A stretch of 64,000 bases of DNA from Rhodospirillales bacterium (GTDB lineage: Bacteria; Pseudomonadota; Gammaproteobacteria; Nevskiales; Nevskiaceae). The position numbers and the translations under genes were made by a program. Below, piece after piece: positions 46,906-56,681 of the stretch. The stretch covers positions 1 through 64,000 of the forward strand of contig CAJCJH010000052.1 of the NCBI GenBank assembly GCA_903970615.1, given 5' to 3'. The notes below the pieces were generated by a model. It searched no databases. It was given only the letters and a program-made list of their open reading frames with translations, and was not told the DNA's origin. Each line of letters opens with the position of its first letter. Positions within the stretch are counted from its first letter, which is position 1.

Positions 46906-48312
46906 ATGAACTTGAAGAAGCCGCCGCAGATTAAGCCAAGCATTGATCGTCTGGCGACCCGGCCGTTCGAGCGCAACCTTGCGCTGACCAAGCTCGGCTT
47001 CGGTGCGGGCACGCAGATCGTTGCGCATTCGGTGATGAACATTTTTCGCGGCCGCGTCGAGCGCTCCGAAGCCGACCGCGAGTTCTACGTGAAGCAGGCG
47101 CAGGTGCTGGCGGATGAACTCGGACGGCTCAAAGGCAGTGTGCTGAAAGCCGGCCAGATGCTCTCGCTGTACGGACAATATTTCCTGCCGGACGAAGCGG
47201 TGGAAGTGTTGTCGAGCCTGCAAGACGATACCCAGCCGGTGAGCTGGCGCGTGGTGGCGCCGGTTCTGGAAAAGCAGCTCGGCGCCAAGCGTCTGGCCGA
47301 ACTGGAGATCGATGAAAATCCGCTGGCGGCGGCGTCGCTCGGTCAGGCGCATCGCGCCACGCGCAAGCGCGATGGGCTTGAGCTGGTGGTCAAGGTGCAG
47401 TATCCGGGCGTGGCCGACGCGATTGACAGCGACATCAAAACCTTGTCGCGCCTGTTGCTGATGACGCGGCTGGCGCCGAAAGGGCTCGATCTGACGCCGG
47501 TTTTTACCGAGGTGCGCGAGATGCTGCACCGCGAAGTGGATTATGTCTCCGAAAAAAAATTCACCGAAGAATTTGCGCAGCGTTTGCAACACGACAAGCG
47601 TTTCATCGTGCCGCGCGTGCTGGCCGAATATTCCAGTGAACGGGTGTTGACGACGACGTTTGAAGCGGGCGTTTCCGCGCGTTCGCCGCAAGTGCTGAAA
47701 CTATCCGGCGCGCGCCGCAACAAGCTGGGTGCTGCGTTCATCGATCTGTTCGTCACCGAATTTTTCGATTGGCATCTGGTGCAGACCGATCCGCATTTCG
47801 GCAACTATCGCATCCGCATCGGCGAGCGTGCCGACGAAGATCGCATCGTGCTGTTGGATTTCGGCGCGACGCGGCCATTTCCTGCCGAATTCGTGCATCA
47901 CTACGCGGAGATCGTTTGCGGTGCGATCCAGCGCGATCGATCGCGGATCTTGCGTGGCGCAGTCGGAATTGGTTTGATGCACGCCGATTTTCCGGCTTCG
48001 GTGCAGCAGGCTTTCGCCGAAATGTGTGAGCTGATCGTCGAACCTTTCAACGTCGCTAATGATCCGGCGACGCCGCCGGAATTGTTCAACGCCAAAGGCG
48101 AATATCGCTGGGCGGCGGGCAATCTGCCGATGCGCGTGGCGAATGTGGCGGCACGCAATGCGCTGTCGCGGTATTTTCGCGTGCCGCCGCGCGAGATCGT
48201 GTTCCTGCATCGCCGCATCGCTGGCGTCTTCATCATGCTGGCGACGATGGGCGTGGAACTTAACCCGCGTGAGCGCATGTTGTCTGCGCTTGGAATCGAG
48301 TTGGCGCGTTGA
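46906..48312 (+). CDS. AarF/UbiB-type atypical kinase-like protein
   Basis: A 468-residue member of the ADCK/UbiB family. The family-specific KGSVLKAGQMLS (KxGQ motif), ASLGQAHRA in place of a usual P-loop, KVQYPGVADAI, and the catalytic-like DPHFGNY and LLDFGATRPF are visible. UbiB-like proteins act as ATPases for ubiquinone synthesis; this one is divergent, and a role in hydrophobic-compound handling with the neighbouring DUF1302/1329 genes is possible. The ATG at 46906 is chosen because upstream codons do not resemble the family. Confidence 0.88.
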   Translation: MNLKKPPQIKPSIDRLATRPFERNLALTKLGFGAGTQIVAHSVMNIFRGRVERSEADREFYVKQAQVLADELGRLKGSVLKAGQMLSLYGQYFLPDEAVEVLSSLQDDTQPVSWRVVAPVLEKQLGAKRLAELEIDENPLAAASLGQAHRATRKRDGLELVVKVQYPGVADAIDSDIKTLSRLLLMTRLAPKGLDLTPVFTEVREMLHREVDYVSEKKFTEEFAQRLQHDKRFIVPRVLAEYSSERVLTTTFEAGVSARSPQVLKLSGARRNKLGAAFIDLFVTEFFDWHLVQTDPHFGNYRIRIGERADEDRIVLLDFGATRPFPAEFVHHYAEIVCGAIQRDRSRILRGAVGIGLMHADFPASVQQAFAEMCELIVEPFNVANDPATPPELFNAKGEYRWAAGNLPMRVANVAARNALSRYFRVPPREIVFLHRRIAGVFIMLATMGVELNPRERMLSALGIELAR

Positions 48313-48498
48313 AATTGATCCGCCAACGGCTTGTGCGATAAGTGAACGCCCGGCGTGGCATTCACGGCGTATTTTCGGTAGCATTCCCCCACGAAAAAAC
48401 GGCCTCGATGCTGCATTCACCACGCTCAGCGGGTTTGCGCTCAACCGAAGTTAGAGACCAAAGTCAAAGAATCTACACCTGTGAGGAGCTTTACCACC

Positions 48499-49854
48499 AT
48501 GAAGAAACTATTGTTGTTGCTGTGCGCGGCAGGTCTGGGCATGTCTGCCCAGCAAGCGGCCGCAAAAGTCACCGCGGATGAGGCGGCGAAGCTGGGCAAG
48601 GACCTGACGCCGGTCGGCGCCGAGAAAGCCGGTAACAAGGAAGGCACCATTCCGGCCTGGACCGGCGGCCGCAAGAAAGACGGTGCGCTGTCCGGCGAAT
48701 TTCCGCATGACGATGCGATCGACGGCGAAGCGCCGCTGTTCACCATCACGCATGACAATTACACCAAGTACGCCGACAAGCTCACCGAAGGTCACAAAGA
48801 GCTGCTGAAGCGCTTTACCGATTACAAGATGAATGTGTACCCGACTCATCGTACGGTGTCGTGGCCGACGGAAATCTATGCGGCAACGGCGAAGAATGCG
48901 ACCACCTGCGAATTGCAGGGCACCGATATTCCGAACGACTGTACGCTCGGTTTCCCGTATCCGATCCCGAAAACCGGCGCGGAAGTGATCTGGAATCATC
49001 GTCTGAAATGGCGTGGCGAATCGGTGCGTCGCTACAACAACCAGTTCATCGTGCAGCCCAGCGGTGATTTCCAGGCGACCAAGATTCTGGAAGAAGTGAA
49101 GTTCTACTACGCCAGCATCAAGAATCCGAAAACGATGGTTTCGGGCAACGGCGAATTCCTGCGATATCTGTCGCACACGCTGGCGCCGCCGCGTCTGGCC
49201 GGCACTTTCATTCTCGTGCAGGAAAAATCCGGCTCGGGCGACGATGGCCGTGCGGCCTGGCTGTACAGCCCAGGCTTGAAGCGCATCCGCCGCGCGCCGA
49301 CGGTGCAATACGACAATCCGTACGAAGGCACCGACGGCAACGAGTTCTACGATCAGGTCGATCTGTTCAACGGCGCGCTGGATCGTTACGACTGGAAACT
49401 GGTCGGCAAGAAAGAGTTTTATCTGCCGTACAACTCGGACAAGATCGCCGGCAACAAGGTCAAGACCACCGACCTGATCCGGCCGAAGCACCTGAATCAG
49501 GATTTGCCGCGCTACGAACTGCATCGCTACTGGGTGGTCGAGGCCAACCTCAAGGCCGGCACCAATCACACCTTCAAGAAGCGCCGCTTCTATGTGGATG
49601 AGGATTCGTGGAATATCGAAGCGGTCGACGATTACGATAACCGCGATCAGCTCTACAAATTCCAGGAAGGCCATCTGTTCACCGCCGCCAACATTCTGGC
49701 GACTTCGACGGCACCTGAGTTGATCTACGATTTCGCCTCCGGCCGCTACTTCATCACCGCGGCATTCAACGAGGACAAGCCACCTGATGAAACGGTTAAC
49801 TTCTCCGACGATTACTTCACCGCCGCTTCGGTGCAGAAGATGAGCACCAAGTAA
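48499..49854 (+). CDS. DUF1329 periplasmic protein
   Basis: A 451-residue protein with a signal peptide (MKKLLLLLCAAGLGMSAQQAAA) and the DUF1329 pattern: GKDLTPVGAEKAGN, GTIPAWTGG, PTHRTVSWP, FPYPIPKTGAEVIWNHRLKWRG, WLYSPGLKRIRRAP and YRFDYD-like late segments with ELHRYWVVEA. A GAGGAG ribosome site lies ten bases before the ATG at 48499. The family resembles LolA/LolB-fold lipid carriers and commonly occurs with DUF1302 proteins; together they may shuttle hydrophobic molecules through the envelope. A strong terminator follows. Confidence 0.92.
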   Translation: MKKLLLLLCAAGLGMSAQQAAAKVTADEAAKLGKDLTPVGAEKAGNKEGTIPAWTGGRKKDGALSGEFPHDDAIDGEAPLFTITHDNYTKYADKLTEGHKELLKRFTDYKMNVYPTHRTVSWPTEIYAATAKNATTCELQGTDIPNDCTLGFPYPIPKTGAEVIWNHRLKWRGESVRRYNNQFIVQPSGDFQATKILEEVKFYYASIKNPKTMVSGNGEFLRYLSHTLAPPRLAGTFILVQEKSGSGDDGRAAWLYSPGLKRIRRAPTVQYDNPYEGTDGNEFYDQVDLFNGALDRYDWKLVGKKEFYLPYNSDKIAGNKVKTTDLIRPKHLNQDLPRYELHRYWVVEANLKAGTNHTFKKRRFYVDEDSWNIEAVDDYDNRDQLYKFQEGHLFTAANILATSTAPELIYDFASGRYFITAAFNEDKPPDETVNFSDDYFTAASVQKMSTK

Positions 49855-49890
49855 GCCCGGTCAGTCAATTCAGATGATGTGAGAAATCAG

Positions 49891-49920
49891 GCCGCCGGAT
49901 GAAAGTCCGGCGGCTTTTTT
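49891..49920 (+). terminator. Strong terminator after the DUF1329 gene
   Basis: A perfect nine-pair stem (gccgccgga with tccggcggc), loop tgaaag, then six T (49915-49920). It is a textbook Rho-independent terminator. Confidence 0.92.
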
Positions 49921-49946
49921 ACGAGCGATTGCAATCAGGAGGCCGC

Positions 49947-50435
49947 ATGCAATTCGAGGATCGTCAGGAATTCAATCAGCCCTGGAAGGTCGTGCAGAAA
50001 ATGTTCACCGACCCTGCCTATTTCGAGAACAAGGCGAAGTTGCTGAAGCGCATGAATGTCAAGCTGCTGGATCACGAAAAGAAAGGCGACGAGTTCAAGG
50101 TCCGCTTCAGCTTCGACGACATGGCGACGATCGAACTGCCGGGTTTCGCCAAGCGTTTTGCCGGCAAAACCGCGCATGTGATCGAGGAGGACCGCTGGAA
50201 TATCAAAACCCGCAGCGGGCGCCTGTCATTCGAGTTTCAAGGGCTGCCAGTGAAACTCGGCGCCGACATGGAAGTGCTGGATACTGACGACGGCTGCGTC
50301 AATCTGCTGCACTGGCAAGTCAGCTGCTCGGTGCCCTTGCTCGGTGGCAAACTGGAGAGGCTGATCGCGCAGGACATCCAGCACAAGGCCAGCGAAGACC
50401 TGCGCGTTTCGCAGACCTTGCTGAAAAAATACTGA
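49947..50435 (+). CDS. DUF2505 START-like protein
   Basis: A 162-residue protein starting MQFEDRQEFNQPWKVVQKMF after a perfect AGGAGG site at four to five bases. It follows the DUF2505 pattern: DPAYFENKAKLL, SFDDMATIELPGFAKRFAGKT and a C-terminal helix LERLIAQDIQHKASEDL. This fold binds lipids or other hydrophobic ligands in general. It may belong with the neighbouring lipid-handling genes; there is no direct evidence. Confidence 0.82.
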   Translation: MQFEDRQEFNQPWKVVQKMFTDPAYFENKAKLLKRMNVKLLDHEKKGDEFKVRFSFDDMATIELPGFAKRFAGKTAHVIEEDRWNIKTRSGRLSFEFQGLPVKLGADMEVLDTDDGCVNLLHWQVSCSVPLLGGKLERLIAQDIQHKASEDLRVSQTLLKKY

Positions 50436-50454
50436 AGCGCAGCGGCAAGATCGC

Positions 50455-50682
50455 ATGACCGAACCCCGACCTTCGCCCGAGCGCCGCAAGCTCACGTTCA
50501 TGCAGACCGTCGCCAGCGTGGCGGCCTCGTTTTTCGGCGTGCAGAGCCGCAAGAACCGCGAACGTGATTTCACCTCGGGCAATCCGCTCGCCTTCATCGC
50601 GGTGGGCTTGGGTGCTACGCTGCTGTTGATCCTGACGATGTGGCTGATCGTCAAACTGGTGCTGCATTTCGCAGGCGTCTGA
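50455..50682 (+). CDS. DUF2970 single-span membrane protein
   Basis: A 75-residue protein with the DUF2970 pattern VAASFFGVQSRKNRERDFTSGNP (around residues 20-43) followed by one membrane helix (IAVGLGATLLLILTMWLIV). Function unknown. It follows the DUF2505 gene after 19 bases, in the same direction. Confidence 0.85.
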   Translation: MTEPRPSPERRKLTFMQTVASVAASFFGVQSRKNRERDFTSGNPLAFIAVGLGATLLLILTMWLIVKLVLHFAGV

Positions 50683-50702
50683 AAGCTTTGCAACCGCGAT
50701 CA

Positions 50703-50718
50703 CGCGAACGGATTCGCG
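50703..50718. repeat. Short perfect hairpin between convergent genes
   Basis: CGCGAA-CGGA-TTCGCG, six pairs, sits in the 38-base gap between the stops of the DUF2970 and DUF3617 genes. There is no T run, so only a weak bidirectional terminator is possible. Confidence 0.4.
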
Positions 50719-50720
50719 CG

Positions 50721-51290
50721 TCAGCGCGGAGCCGCGCAACTCGGCGATAACCAGCGGCCGGTGACTTTCCCGGCGAATTCCAGCGGCAGCATGTTGTCGC
50801 CAAACAGTTGATGCGTGCCGGTGAACGCGAACGTGCCGTGATAGTAAGTGGGGCCGTCGAAAATCACGTGGACCTGGCCTTCACCCGCGCCGGTTTCGTC
50901 GCGGCAGACCAGTCTCAGATCGAGACTTTTCCCGCTCAGGCGGATGTTTTCCTTATGGCAGGCGGGCAGTGCCGCCGCGTTCGGTTGACCGATGCTAGCA
51001 ATATTCTGCGGCGTGATGCAAAGCCGTTCGCTGCGGCCATCGGACGCCATGTCGACGCCCGACCGACGCGCCTGATCGACGATGAAATCCGGCACATCGA
51101 AATCCATGCCGTTCAGCGTTTGCGCATGATGCTGCTCCCAAAGTCCCATACGCAGCGGCGGCTGGGTTGGTGGGCTCGCGCTGGCCGCAGCGATGGAAAA
51201 CTCCGGCACAAAGGCTGCGAAAAAGCCGATGCTTGCTGCCGCCAGCCATGCGCGCGGTTTCTCAGAACGAAGCTGGGGAATGATCGTCAT
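50721..51290 (-). CDS. DUF3617 secreted protein
   Basis: A 189-residue protein with a signal segment (residues 13-35) and the DUF3617 marks: LRMGLWEQ near the start, ERLCITPQNIAS, PACHKENIRLSG and FTGTHQLFG. Two or more cysteines of the family are present. Its function is unknown. It converges on the DUF2970 gene and follows mutS in the same direction with about 50 bases between. Confidence 0.8.
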   Translation of the reverse strand: MTIIPQLRSEKPRAWLAAASIGFFAAFVPEFSIAAASASPPTQPPLRMGLWEQHHAQTLNGMDFDVPDFIVDQARRSGVDMASDGRSERLCITPQNIASIGQPNAAALPACHKENIRLSGKSLDLRLVCRDETGAGEGQVHVIFDGPTYYHGTFAFTGTHQLFGDNMLPLEFAGKVTGRWLSPSCAAPR

Positions 51291-51341
51291 GGCGCGAGTC
51301 TAACGCTGCTGTGAACGCACGGACATCGCGCGTCGATCGTT

Positions 51342-54005
51342 TCAATGCTTACGTTCTGTGGCACGAAGACGTTTGAGTTCGTATAGTGCTGCCAGCGCAT
51401 CGCGCGGTGAAAGTTGATCGGGATCGAGCTGATCCAGCTTCTGCTGCGCAGCCGACTCGACAGATTCAAACAAGGGTAATTCCGGCTGCACGGCGGAATA
51501 CGTGCGTGGCTGCCGGGAGCTGCGTTCCAGTTCGGCCAGCAGCGCTTGCGCGCGTTGTGTCACGCTCGGCGGCACGCCGGCCAAGGCCGCCACCTGCAAG
51601 CCATAACTGCGGCTCGCCGGCCCGTCTTGAACGCGGTGCAGGAACACCAGCTGCTGGCCATTCGATGACGCATATTCAGCCGCATCGAGATGCACGTTGG
51701 CCACGCCTTCGATCTCGTTGGCGAGCGCAGTCAACTCGAAATAATGCGTGGCGAACAAGGTGAATGCCTGCGATTTCGCAGCCAGATGTTCAGCGCAGGC
51801 GCGCGCCAGTGCGAGGCCATCGTAAGTCGAAGTGCCGCGGCCGACTTCGTCCATCAACACCAGGCTGGTCGCGCTGGCGTTGTGCAGGATGTTCGCGGTT
51901 TCGCTCATTTCCACCATGAAGGTCGAGCGTGCGCCAGCGAGATCATCGGCCGCGCCAATGCGCGTGAAGATGCGATCCGTCGGCCCGATACACGCCACAT
52001 CCGCAGGCACGAAACTGCCGGCATGCGCCAGCAGCACGATCAGCGCCGTCTGCCGCATATAAGTGCTTTTGCCGCCCATGTTGGGGCCGGTGATGACCAG
52101 CAGGCGACGCGCAGCATCCAGCCGCAAATCGTTGGCGACGAAATCCATCGCCAGCGTCTGCTCGACCACCGGATGACGTCCACCGCAGATTTCATAGCCG
52201 GGCGTGTCAGTCAGCTGCGGCCGATTCCAGCGCAGCGCCGCAGCGCGTTCGGCGTAGGCACACAGCGCGTCGAGTTCCGCCAGCGCCGCAGCGGTTTCCT
52301 GCAATTCGCGCAACTGGCCGGCGATGTGTTCCAGCAGTTGATCGTACAACTGCTTTTCGCGCGCCAGCGCACGTTCGCGCGCGGTCAGCACTTGTTGCTC
52401 GAACCGTTTCAGCTCTTCGGTAATGTAGCGTTCGGCATGCGTCAGCGTTTGCCGGCGCGTGTATTCAACCGGAACGCGCGCACTGTGAACCTTGCTGACC
52501 TCGATGAAATAGCCCTGCACGCGGTTGTAGCCGACCTTCAGGCTGTCGATGCCGGAACGTGCACGTTCGCGTTGTTCGAGATCGACCAGAAAACCGTCGG
52601 CGTTGCCGGAAAGATCACGCAGTTCATCCAGCGTTGCATCGCAGCCGCGACGGAAAACGCCGCCGTCGCGGATCGTCATCGGCAACTCGTCCGCCAGCAT
52701 ATTCTTCAGTTGAACGGCGAGCGTTTGATGATCGCCCAGACGCTGGCTCAGTTCGCCCAGCAGCGGTGCTTCCGCGCTGGCGAGCCCGGCATGCACGGCG
52801 GGTAGAGCGGTCAGACTGGCGGCGAGGCCGGCCAGATCGCGCGGCCGCGCCGAACGCAGCGCGATGCGCGCGAGGATGCGTTCGACATCCGCCACCGCGC
52901 GTAGGCTTTCGCGGATCGCAACGCTCGCTTCACTGCCTAGAAGTGCGGCGACGGCGTCGTGGCGCGATTCCACGATCTTGCGATCGCGCAGCGGCCGCGC
53001 CAGCCAGCGCGCGAGCTGGCGGCTGCCCATCGGCGTGGCGCAGGTGTCGAGCAGTCCCAGCAGCGTATGTTGATGCGCGTTGGCGGTTTGATCGCTGAGC
53101 GCGCGATCGATCTCCAGATTGCGCCGCGTGGCCGGGTCGAGAATCAAGGTGTCGCCCGGCGCTTCGACACGCAGGCCGCTGAGCTGCGCGGCGTGTGCTT
53201 TCTGCGTTTCCTGCACGTATTGCAGCAAGGCGCCAGCGGCGCCGATTGCCGCGGTCAATTCATCGGCGCCGAAGCCGCGCAGATCGCGGGTGCCGAACTG
53301 GTCGATCAGCAAGCGGCGCGCGGATGCGATATCGAAATTCCACGGCGGCCGATTACGCACCGGCAGCCCGGCAAAATTTTGCGTGCCCAGGGCCGAGTCT
53401 TCTGGCAGCAGCAGCTCGCTCGGTGCGAGCCGGTGCATTTCCGCCAGCCAATCGCCCTGGCTGGCGGTTTCCAGCACGCAAAAGCGGCCGGACGAAAGCT
53501 CCATCCAGGCCAAGCCATAACGATTTTGCAGCGCGCAGGCCGCGACCAGCAGGCTTTGCGCACGCGGATCGAGCAGCGCTTCGTCGGTGGCCGTACCGGG
53601 CGTGACGATGCGTACCACTTCGCGCCGCATCGGGCCTTTGTCCGCCGCCGTTTTGACTGCCGATGATTCGGTCGTGGCGGCTTCGCCGATCTGCTCGGCG
53701 ATCGCCGCCGATTCGCCCGCTCGCAACAGCCGCGCCAGATAATTATCCAGCTGGTGATGCGGCACGCCGGCCATCACTACCGGTGCGCCGGCGGATTCGC
53801 CGCGGCGCGTCAGCGTGATGTTGAGCAGCCGAGCGGCCTTGCGGGCGTCGTCGTAAAACAGCTCGTAGAAATCGCCCATGCGGAACAACAGCAGAATCTG
53901 TGGATGCTGCGCTTTCAGCGCCAGATATTGCTGCATCAGCGGCGTATGCGCGGCTGCGTCCGTAGGTTCCCCAGAGGCATCAAGGACGGGCGGTTTCGCA
54001 GGCAT
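51342..54005 (-). CDS. mutS: DNA mismatch repair protein MutS
   Basis: An 887-residue mismatch sensor. The Phe-x-Glu mismatch motif lies in [14 protein letters not shown] near the N-terminus, the connector, lever and clamp domains follow, and the ATPase domain has Walker [14 protein letters not shown], the Walker B region [15 protein letters not shown], and HYFELT. A C-terminal dimerisation tail ends RELKRLRA-like. ATG at 54005 is used; a TTG two codons upstream is not needed. It is divergent from the DAHP synthase gene with 68 bases between. Confidence 0.96.
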   Translation of the reverse strand: MPAKPPVLDASGEPTDAAAHTPLMQQYLALKAQHPQILLLFRMGDFYELFYDDARKAARLLNITLTRRGESAGAPVVMAGVPHHQLDNYLARLLRAGESAAIAEQIGEAATTESSAVKTAADKGPMRREVVRIVTPGTATDEALLDPRAQSLLVAACALQNRYGLAWMELSSGRFCVLETASQGDWLAEMHRLAPSELLLPEDSALGTQNFAGLPVRNRPPWNFDIASARRLLIDQFGTRDLRGFGADELTAAIGAAGALLQYVQETQKAHAAQLSGLRVEAPGDTLILDPATRRNLEIDRALSDQTANAHQHTLLGLLDTCATPMGSRQLARWLARPLRDRKIVESRHDAVAALLGSEASVAIRESLRAVADVERILARIALRSARPRDLAGLAASLTALPAVHAGLASAEAPLLGELSQRLGDHQTLAVQLKNMLADELPMTIRDGGVFRRGCDATLDELRDLSGNADGFLVDLEQRERARSGIDSLKVGYNRVQGYFIEVSKVHSARVPVEYTRRQTLTHAERYITEELKRFEQQVLTARERALAREKQLYDQLLEHIAGQLRELQETAAALAELDALCAYAERAAALRWNRPQLTDTPGYEICGGRHPVVEQTLAMDFVANDLRLDAARRLLVITGPNMGGKSTYMRQTALIVLLAHAGSFVPADVACIGPTDRIFTRIGAADDLAGARSTFMVEMSETANILHNASATSLVLMDEVGRGTSTYDGLALARACAEHLAAKSQAFTLFATHYFELTALANEIEGVANVHLDAAEYASSNGQQLVFLHRVQDGPASRSYGLQVAALAGVPPSVTQRAQALLAELERSSRQPRTYSAVQPELPLFESVESAAQQKLDQLDPDQLSPRDALAALYELKRLRATERKH

Positions 54006-54073
54006 GAGCAACGAGGACAGGGCAGGCGGAGGTCTTATACTGGCGCGCCATTATCACCCGAGCTTGTGCGTTC

Positions 54074-55474
54074 GTGAGTTCAGCAGCCGTTATTCCAGAT
54101 TCGATTTCGACAGCGATTTCCGGCGCTGCTGCGCGCGACTGGCATCCGCAAAGCTGGCAGTCGAAAGCGGCGATCCAGCAGCCTTCGTATCCGGATCAAG
54201 CCGCACTCGCTTCCGCGCTGACGGAACTCGCGCGGCTGCCGCCGCTGGTCACCTCCTGGGAAGTCAACGCGCTCAAAGCCCAATTGGCGCAGGCACAATC
54301 GGGGAAGCGCTTTGTCTTGCAGGGCGGCGACTGCGCAGAAAGTTTTGCCGATTGCGAATCCGGTTTGATCGCCAATCGCCTGAAAGTGTTGCTGCAAATG
54401 AGCCTGGTGCTGGTGCATGGCTTGCAGCAGCCGGTGCTGCGCATCGGCCGTTTTGCCGGCCAGTATGCAAAGCCGCGTTCCACCGATACCGAAACGCGCG
54501 AGGGCGTTACGCTGCCAAGCTATCGCGGCGATCTGGTCAACGCGCCTGAATTCACCGCGGCGGCGCGCGTGCCCGATCCGCAGCGTTTACTCACTGCGCA
54601 TGCGCGTTCAGCGATGACGATGAACTTCGTGCGCGGCTTGATCGATGGCGGTTTCGCCGACCTGCATCATCCGGAATACTGGAATCTCGATTGGGCGCAA
54701 CACTCGCCGCTGGCCGGCGATTATCGTCAGCGCGTGGAGTCGATCGGCGCATCGCTGCGCTTCATGGAAACGCTGGCGGGTCAGACCATCGGCGACTTCA
54801 ATCGGGTGGATTTCTATACCGCGCACGAAGCCCTGCTGCTGGCGGCCGAAGCCGCGCAAACGCGCCAGGTGCCGCGTCAGCCAGGCTGGTACAACCTGTC
54901 CACGCATTTTCCGTGGATCGGCATGCGCACGGCGGCGCTGGACGGCGCGCATGTCGAATATTTTCGCGGCATCCGTAATCCGATCGGCGTGAAAGTCGCG
55001 CCCGACATGAACGCGGAATGGGTGCAGCAACTTTGCGAGATTCTGAATCCGCAGAACGAGCCCGGCCGGCTGACGCTGATCCATCGCATGGGCGCGGCCA
55101 AGGTCGAGCAATATCTGCCTGCTTTGATCGACGCTGTGCGCAAAAAGGGTCATGAAGTCCTGTGGATTTGCGATCCGATGCATGGCAACACGCGAGCGCT
55201 CGAAAATGGTTACAAGACGCGGCGCTTCGATGATATCCTGCGCGAAGTGGAACTCAGCTTCGAGATTCATGCGGCCTGCGGCTCTCGGCTCGGCGGCGTG
55301 CATCTCGAACTGACTGGCGAAGACGTGACGGAATGCCTTGGAGGCGCGCGCGATCTCACCGAAGACGATCTGCATCGCGCCTATCGCAGCGCGGTCGACC
55401 CGCGGCTCAACTACGAGCAAGCCCTCGAACTAGCGCTGCGTATCGTTTCGATCAAAAGTGCCGCCGGCCGCTGA
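54074..55474 (+). CDS. 3-deoxy-7-phosphoheptulonate synthase, class II
   Basis: A 466-residue enzyme of the plant/actinobacterial-like class II group, first step of the shikimate pathway. Family signatures: GDCAESFADC, RIGRFAGQYAKPRS, VTLPSYRGDLVN, DFYTAHEALLL, GIRNPIGVKVAPDM, WICDPMHGNT and GSRLGGVHLELTG. The start is GTG at 54074. Class I enzymes (AroFGH) are the enterobacterial type; class II forms occur in pseudomonads and Xanthomonadales relatives, which agrees with the taxonomic guess. Confidence 0.95.
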   Translation: MSSAAVIPDSISTAISGAAARDWHPQSWQSKAAIQQPSYPDQAALASALTELARLPPLVTSWEVNALKAQLAQAQSGKRFVLQGGDCAESFADCESGLIANRLKVLLQMSLVLVHGLQQPVLRIGRFAGQYAKPRSTDTETREGVTLPSYRGDLVNAPEFTAAARVPDPQRLLTAHARSAMTMNFVRGLIDGGFADLHHPEYWNLDWAQHSPLAGDYRQRVESIGASLRFMETLAGQTIGDFNRVDFYTAHEALLLAAEAAQTRQVPRQPGWYNLSTHFPWIGMRTAALDGAHVEYFRGIRNPIGVKVAPDMNAEWVQQLCEILNPQNEPGRLTLIHRMGAAKVEQYLPALIDAVRKKGHEVLWICDPMHGNTRALENGYKTRRFDDILREVELSFEIHAACGSRLGGVHLELTGEDVTECLGGARDLTEDDLHRAYRSAVDPRLNYEQALELALRIVSIKSAAGR

Positions 55475-55519
55475 TCTCGCGCGGAAACTACCGTAGACTG
55501 CAACCGATCTTTACATGAA

Positions 55520-55535
55520 CTGACGGGTATGTCAG
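55520..55535. promoter_or_regulatory. Inverted repeat upstream of a small gene
   Basis: CTGAC-gggtat-GTCAG, five perfect pairs, with another GTCAG eleven bases downstream, 63 bases before the gene at 55598. Could be an operator; no regulator is implied. Confidence 0.25.
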
Positions 55536-55597
55536 CTTGTTGTCAGGTTTAATACAGGGCGAAGAATCAGCTGCAGGGAAACTCGGGAGAGTTCGAT

Positions 55598-55837
55598 ATG
55601 ATCGTTTACGTTTTTGCGAATAAGGCGTATCGACACGAGATCGACCTGCTGCGCGAGCAGCACGTTCATGTCGATCGCGCGCAGCCGGTGCGTGTCGCGG
55701 AAAAGCAGTCGACGGTATTCCGCGTGTGGACCGAAACCGGCGAGGTGCTGGAGCCCGATCCGAAGACTGCGTTCATGATTTTCCTCGGATCGATCGGCTT
55801 CGGCGTTGCCCGCATCGATGAAGTCCCGATCGTCTGA
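55598..55837 (+). CDS. Small unrecognised protein
   Basis: A 79-residue protein starting MIVYVFANKAYRHEIDLL after a GGGAGAG ribosome site. The central part has RVAEKQSTVFRVWTETGEVLEPD, and the C-terminal third is hydrophobic (FMIFLGSIGFGVARI). No cysteines, no signal peptide, and no family I know. It stands between the DAHP synthase gene and another small gene, with 102 bases to the next start. Confidence 0.6.
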   Translation: MIVYVFANKAYRHEIDLLREQHVHVDRAQPVRVAEKQSTVFRVWTETGEVLEPDPKTAFMIFLGSIGFGVARIDEVPIV

Positions 55838-55939
55838 AGCGGCCTGGCGGCGGCAGATATTTTTCGTGATCCCGATCGAATCGCGCCGTTTAGTGGTCAA
55901 TCGAATCAACGACCCGTCTAACGGGCTGGAAATGAGCAA

Positions 55940-56248
55940 GTGAGCGACATCAGTAGCGCCGAAATCGAATGGATGACCAAGTTGAGCGCAGCGCCGGGAC
56001 GGCTGGAAATTCCCGTCAATGTGCTCGAACGGCTGCGCGCGCGCGGTTGGGTGACTGCCCGAGGCGATGGTTCAAACGTGATGACGGGGGCTGGCCGCGA
56101 AAGCCTGGTCCGCATTCGCTATAAACTGCCAATACCCGAGACCAACATCGATCCGGAGCCGGAAAACGGTATCGAAGAACTCGAGTCTGATTTCGAAGAA
56201 ACCAACGTCGATGAAGAAGCGCTGGGTGATGACGAACCGGTGGATTGA
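55940..56248 (+). CDS. Small acidic-tailed protein, unrecognised
   Basis: A 102-residue protein, GTG start at 55940, with GGAAATGAG shortly before. Residues 5-55 may form a small winged-helix-like helical unit (NVLERLRARGWVTARGDG), and residues 70-102 are strongly acidic (DPEPENGIEELESDFEE and on). No family recognised. A strong terminator follows. Confidence 0.6.
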   Translation: MSDISSAEIEWMTKLSAAPGRLEIPVNVLERLRARGWVTARGDGSNVMTGAGRESLVRIRYKLPIPETNIDPEPENGIEELESDFEETNVDEEALGDDEPVD

Positions 56249-56282
56249 GCCGCGCGCTTGCTTTTAAGCCTCGTAATTTAGC

Positions 56283-56312
56283 AAAAAAACCCGCGCAGAG
56301 CGGGTTTTTTTT
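56283..56312. terminator. Strong, possibly bidirectional terminator
   Basis: A 12-pair stem aaaaaaacccgc / gcgggttttttt with loop gcaga, 56283-56311, with T runs on plus and A runs that give T on minus. It ends the gene at 55940-56248 and could also stop the basic small gene on the minus strand. Confidence 0.9.
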
Positions 56313-56370
56313 GTGCGATTCTCAAGTAAAGGCAAGGCTTGAGGAATGTTCAGAGGCGCGCGCCTTTGGA

Positions 56371-56460
56371 CTACTTTTTGGTCGATGCTGCCCGCGAAGC
56401 CGCTTTCTTTTCCTTGCGTGCTTTTTTATTGGCCAATGCGGTTTCTTTACGGGTTGCCAT
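56371..56460 (-). CDS. 29-residue very basic protein (small ORF)
   Basis: A 90-base reading frame with ATG at 56460 and TAG at 56371. The peptide starts MATRKETALANKKARKEKK and ends AASTKK; 12 of 29 residues are Lys or Arg and many others are Ala. A GAGA sequence lies six bases ahead of the ATG. Lys/Ala-rich small proteins resemble histone-like tails or ribosome-bound peptides; the function is unknown. It is flanked by the bidirectional terminator at 56283 on its 3' side. Confidence 0.55.
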   Translation of the reverse strand: MATRKETALANKKARKEKKAASRAASTKK

Positions 56461-56681
56461 TGAATTCTCGGATTGAAATGTTTGCAAAGATTAACATGCG
56501 GCGAAAACGCGGGCGCCAATATCGATGGCAAGATCAAGCAATTGCTGGCCGGCCGAAGACATCAGCAAACTAGTCGCTAACGTAGAAGAAAATCCTGAAT
56601 GGCCCGCAATCCAAACCGTTGAGGACCAGTATGGACGCCTATCCGTCGCGTCCATACCCGCGATGCGAATGGATGGGGGTT

